Shown here one piece after another: positions 60,965 through 64,000 of a DNA stretch of 64,000 bases (position 1 is the stretch's first letter; every line of letters starts with the position of its first letter). The position numbers and the translations under genes were made by a program. Origin of the DNA: Numidum massiliense (GTDB taxonomy: Bacteria; Bacillota; Bacilli; Thermoactinomycetales; Novibacillaceae); the NCBI RefSeq assembly GCF_001375555.1, contig NZ_CTDZ01000009.1, forward strand, positions 372,001-436,000. The letters run 5' to 3'. The notes beneath the pieces were generated by a model. That model ran no database searches. It had not been told where the DNA came from and saw only the letters and a program-made list of their open reading frames with translations.

Positions 60965-61783
60965 ATGGGAGTCGAGAGATACCTTTACGATGTGACGATT
61001 TACACGTATGCGCTAAGTGTTCTTATGTATTTTAGCGACTTTTTGCAACCTAATCACCGGATGAATCGTGCGGCGCTCGGCTTACTCGTCGTCGTGTGGC
61101 TGTCATTAGCTACTGTTTTAGTCCTGCGGCTGCTAGAGCGCCAGTTTGTCCCTTTTTTTACGACGTTTGACTCGCTCATTTTTTATGCGTGGGCGATTGT
61201 GAGCTTTTCCATGGTTATTAATACGTTTTATCGTATGGATTTGTTTGTTTTTCTCGCTAATTTAGTCGGATTTGCGCTAGCTGCATTGAGTTTGTTTGTA
61301 CGGCATGACGTGCCGCCGTCGTTCAGTGAACGATTATTGTCCGAACTGTTAGTGATTCATGTGACGTTTGCCTTAGTCGCGTACGCGTTTTTTCTACTTT
61401 CGTTACTGCTGGCACTGCTTTATTTGCTACTCAATGATATGCTTAAAAACAAACAGTGGAATAAGCTAGTGAAACGGGCACCTAGTTTAAGCCAGCTCGA
61501 GCACTTAACGTATTGCGTCAGTATGATTGGCGTTCCGATCTATATGCTGTCGCTCATTTTAGGATTGATTTGGGCGCAAAAACAGGCTGTTCACGGCTTT
61601 TGGTATGACCCAAAAGTGTGGCTCTCTTTTTTTGCTCTGACCGTTTATATTTATTACTTGTACCAGCGGAAGTCAAAGCATTGGAGTGGGAGATGGCTCG
61701 CTTATTGTAACGCCTTTGCGTTTACAATTATTCTATTCAACTTGATTATTTCTAATTCTGGACATTCGTTTCACCGTTGGTGA
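60965..61783 (+). CDS. hemX: HemX, CcsA-like membrane protein
   Basis: 272 residues, about eight membrane helices (VLMYFSDFLQPN, LLVIHVTFALVAYAFFLLSL, YWLA-type end). This is the HemX/CcsA-like family coded after hemA in Bacillales, which lowers HemA levels in Bacillus. Start ATG 60965. Confidence 0.92.
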   Translation: MGVERYLYDVTIYTYALSVLMYFSDFLQPNHRMNRAALGLLVVVWLSLATVLVLRLLERQFVPFFTTFDSLIFYAWAIVSFSMVINTFYRMDLFVFLANLVGFALAALSLFVRHDVPPSFSERLLSELLVIHVTFALVAYAFFLLSLLLALLYLLLNDMLKNKQWNKLVKRAPSLSQLEHLTYCVSMIGVPIYMLSLILGLIWAQKQAVHGFWYDPKVWLSFFALTVYIYYLYQRKSKHWSGRWLAYCNAFAFTIILFNLIISNSGHSFHRW

Positions 61784-61933
61784 GACATTTTGCTGAGCAT
61801 CATTGCTGATTCGAAAACAACTACTGTTGTGTTCTTGCACGGTACCCGATGTCGGTGCACGTCGTGTCGGATCTCTGATACGCGATATAATAGAGTACGA
61901 GTTGGGATGGCTAGGCCGTTGGGAGGCAGTTGA

Positions 61934-62860
61934 ATGAATTCACTCACAATCGGGACGCGCCAAAGTGCGTTGGCGCTCACACAAACCGAATGGGTAATGG
62001 GGGAATTGCGGGGGAAGTTCCCGCACCTCAAGCTTGGGACGAAAAAAATTGTGACGAAAGGCGATAAGATTCTTCACGTCACCTTGTCCAAGGTGGGCGG
62101 CAAGGGTTTGTTTGTGAAAGAAATTGAACAGGCGTTGCTGGACGGAGAAATTGACGTCGCGGTGCACAGTATGAAAGACATGCCTGCTCAACTAGCAGAC
62201 GGTTTGACGCTCGCGGCGATCTGTAAACGGGAAGATCCGCGCGACTGTTTTATTTCCAAAACGGGACAATCGCTCGACGAGCTTCCAGAAGGTGCAATCG
62301 TCGGTACGAGCAGCTTGCGGCGACAGGCGCAAATACAACATTACCGTCCGGACTTACAGATAAAACCGGTGCGCGGCAATATCGATACGCGGTTGCGCAA
62401 GTTGCGGGAAGGCGAGTTCGATGCGATTATACTTGCGGCGGCGGGGCTCATCCGCTTAGGGTGGGAGGATGTCATAACGCATTACTTAGACGTTGACGTG
62501 TCCCTACCTGCTGTCGGGCAAGGGGCGATCGGGTTAGAGTGCCGCGCCGACGACGAAGACACGCAAGCGTTGCTGGTGGCGCTGAACGACGCCGACACGG
62601 CACGAGCTGTATCGGCGGAGCGAGCGTTTTTACACCGTTTAAACGGGAGTTGTCAAATTCCGATCGGGGCTTACGCGCGTATTGAGCAGGAGGCGATTGC
62701 TTTGTCGGGCCTCGTCGGCGATCCTGCGGATGGGCGAATTATACAGCATGCGGGGACCGGCAGCGATCCCGTGCAATTAGGAGTACAGCTGGCCGATGCG
62801 CTAATCGCGCAGGGCGCGGACGAAATATTAGCGTCGCTCGCTAACGGCAACGACACTTAA
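61934..62860 (+). CDS. hemC: Hydroxymethylbilane synthase
   Basis: 308 residues. N-terminal TIGTRQSALALTQTEWVM, GEIDVAVHSMKDMP, TSSLRRQAQ, and the dipyrromethane-cofactor Cys in LNGSCQIPIGAYARIE. It polymerises four porphobilinogens. A 150-base gap separates it from hemX. Confidence 0.97.
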   Translation: MNSLTIGTRQSALALTQTEWVMGELRGKFPHLKLGTKKIVTKGDKILHVTLSKVGGKGLFVKEIEQALLDGEIDVAVHSMKDMPAQLADGLTLAAICKREDPRDCFISKTGQSLDELPEGAIVGTSSLRRQAQIQHYRPDLQIKPVRGNIDTRLRKLREGEFDAIILAAAGLIRLGWEDVITHYLDVDVSLPAVGQGAIGLECRADDEDTQALLVALNDADTARAVSAERAFLHRLNGSCQIPIGAYARIEQEAIALSGLVGDPADGRIIQHAGTGSDPVQLGVQLADALIAQGADEILASLANGNDT

Positions 62861-62999
62861 TGACGGTCGCGCTCGGTTCTTTTTGATTAGGCGCTGATCA
62901 AGTGATATGGGTGTATACTGGTAAGGGAATACTTTTCGCGTGTGTCGATCGGAGAAGAGGAGAAAGCTTGCACTCGATTGCGAAGGGGAGTCCGTAGTA

Positions 63000-64000
63000 A
63001 TGGGCGATAAATGTGAGCATAACGATCAATGTCAGCGGGTAAAAGAAGGAATCGTCACCTTCGTCGGCGCAGTAGCAGGAGATGTCGGCTTGATGACGGT
63101 GAAAGGGATGCGCGCACTTCAAACAGCGGATGTCGTCGTTTATGACGCTTGCCTCAATGCACGCCTCTTGTATTTTGCTCCTGAGTACGCGGAGCGTCTG
63201 TGCGTGCATACTGCTCAGCAGGTACCGTTACTCAATAGTGCCGCAGCATGTGGGTGTGATGACGGGACCGCTGTTCTCGATAAAAACGATGTTGCCGCGG
63301 ACAGTGAGACTATAAATGCGGACGGGGTCAATGCGTTAATGGTCGCACGCACACGGGAAGGGAAGAGGGTCGTCCGGTTAATGTACGATAATCCGTTCAC
63401 CACCCTAGACGGCGTCCGGGCTGTGCGCGATGTGCGCGAACGAGGCGTACGCTGCGAAGTCGTCCCTGCTGTGCCCGCGACCGTCGTGGCAGCCACGTAT
63501 GCCGGAATTCCCGTCGGAGAGGCGGCGTATACGATGAACGCGCCACTGACCGCATGGCTAGACCGGGAGTCCCAACAAGACACGCAGGACGTACATAAAC
63601 CGGTGCTTTTTTTTGATACAACTGTGGCGACAGCGGAAGAACTCGCAGCCGTCTGCGGTCAGTTAATGGCGGACGGCTATCGCGCCGACACACCTGTCGC
63701 CCTTATTTGTCACGGGACGCGTGGGGAGCAAAGGGTGCTCGACGGCACGTTAGCGACCATTACGGAGCAATTGTATGCGGAGGAGCGACTGCACGTCTGC
63801 GAGCAGGAGAGAGACGGTTCAGGCAGTCCTGCGACACACGTTAGCCGGCAAGCGTTGGGGGAACCTTGTGTTGTTGCCTTCGGAGAACCCGTGCGCGTGG
63901 ACCGGAGAATCGCTTGGCTGCAGGAAAAACCGTTAAGCGGCCACCGCGTACTTGTGACGCGGCCGCGCGGGCAAAATAGGGGTATGGTCCACGCCATTGA
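63000..64000 (+). CDS. SUMT-like domain fused to uroporphyrinogen-III synthase (3' end cut by window)
   Basis: The frame is open from ATG 63000 to the window end (333 codons), with AAGGGGAG upstream. Residues about 17-290 follow the uroporphyrinogen-III methyltransferase (SUMT) fold: VTFVGAVAGDVGLMTVKGMR, ADVVVYDACLNARLL, VVRLMYDNPF, CEVVPAVPATVVAATYAGIP. Residues from about 317 (LSGHRVLVTRPRGQNRG) begin HemD. Compared with active SUMT, the GAGPGDPGLLT, RLKGGDP and GITS motifs are changed, so methyltransferase activity is doubtful. The hem operon position supports HemD as the main function. Confidence 0.85.
   Translation, partial: MGDKCEHNDQCQRVKEGIVTFVGAVAGDVGLMTVKGMRALQTADVVVYDACLNARLLYFAPEYAERLCVHTAQQVPLLNSAAACGCDDGTAVLDKNDVAADSETINADGVNALMVARTREGKRVVRLMYDNPFTTLDGVRAVRDVRERGVRCEVVPAVPATVVAATYAGIPVGEAAYTMNAPLTAWLDRESQQDTQDVHKPVLFFDTTVATAEELAAVCGQLMADGYRADTPVALICHGTRGEQRVLDGTLATITEQLYAEERLHVCEQERDGSGSPATHVSRQALGEPCVVAFGEPVRVDRRIAWLQEKPLSGHRVLVTRPRGQNRGMVHAI

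Noticed and set aside
1-64000. CRISPR array or cas genes
   Set aside because: No regularly spaced repeats with unique spacers; the Cas4-like gene at 11492 is part of the phage recombination module.

Overview
The window comes from a spore-forming, aerobic Gram-positive bacterium of the order Bacillales. The host genes are rich in G+C and typical of that group: glutamate racemase, a GerM-type sporulation lipoprotein, RNase PH plus XTPase, a TPP riboswitch with YkoE, tig-clpP-clpX-lonB-lonA-engB, ddl, a caa3 cytochrome oxidase operon (ctaCDEF) and hemA-hemX-hemC-(SUMT-hemD). ClpP lying between tig and clpX points to a Paenibacillus/Brevibacillus-like lineage rather than Bacillus sensu stricto. 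I cannot name the species.

Layout. Positions 1-5372 are host genes. Positions 5401-44388 are a prophage of about 39 kb integrated in the 3' end of a tRNA-Arg(TCT) gene, with a 15-bp direct repeat at each end. Positions 44375-64000 are host genes again, and the window ends inside a SUMT-HemD fusion.

The prophage is a temperate HK97-type siphovirus with a P27-type small terminase. From left to right it carries integrase; a leftward repressor-ImmA lysogeny operon; a rightward early operon with Cro-like and ORF6N antirepressor genes; recombination and replication genes (PD-(D/E)XK nuclease, Sak4-like ATPase, DUF669, UvrD-like helicase, replication initiator, DnaB, RusA); a sigma-region-4-like late regulator; a small-peptide locus; an AT-rich cargo cassette; HNH, terminases, head and tail genes; and lysis genes (holin, amidase). 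A divergent lipoprotein and a second holin-like gene lie beside attR.

The strongest observations are these. (1) The AT-rich cargo at 22012-23499 looks like a two-gene Kiwa antiphage system in kwaB-kwaA order, bracketed by two nearly identical hairpins. (2) A 261-nt group I intron without a homing endonuclease interrupts the tape-measure gene, and removing it restores one 1447-residue reading frame. (3) The ImmA/IrrE protease has a C-terminal extension of zinc ribbons that ends in a tail closely resembling the C-terminal tip of bacterial SSB. (4) A perfect 36-bp repeat falls in the same reading frame of two adjacent replication genes and probably marks the phage origin. (5) A non-coding cluster of hairpins lies in the early operon. 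(6) The phage appears to bring its own copy of the tRNA terminator as well as the tRNA 3' end. (7) In the host flank, the methyltransferase half of the SUMT-HemD fusion has lost its signature motifs.
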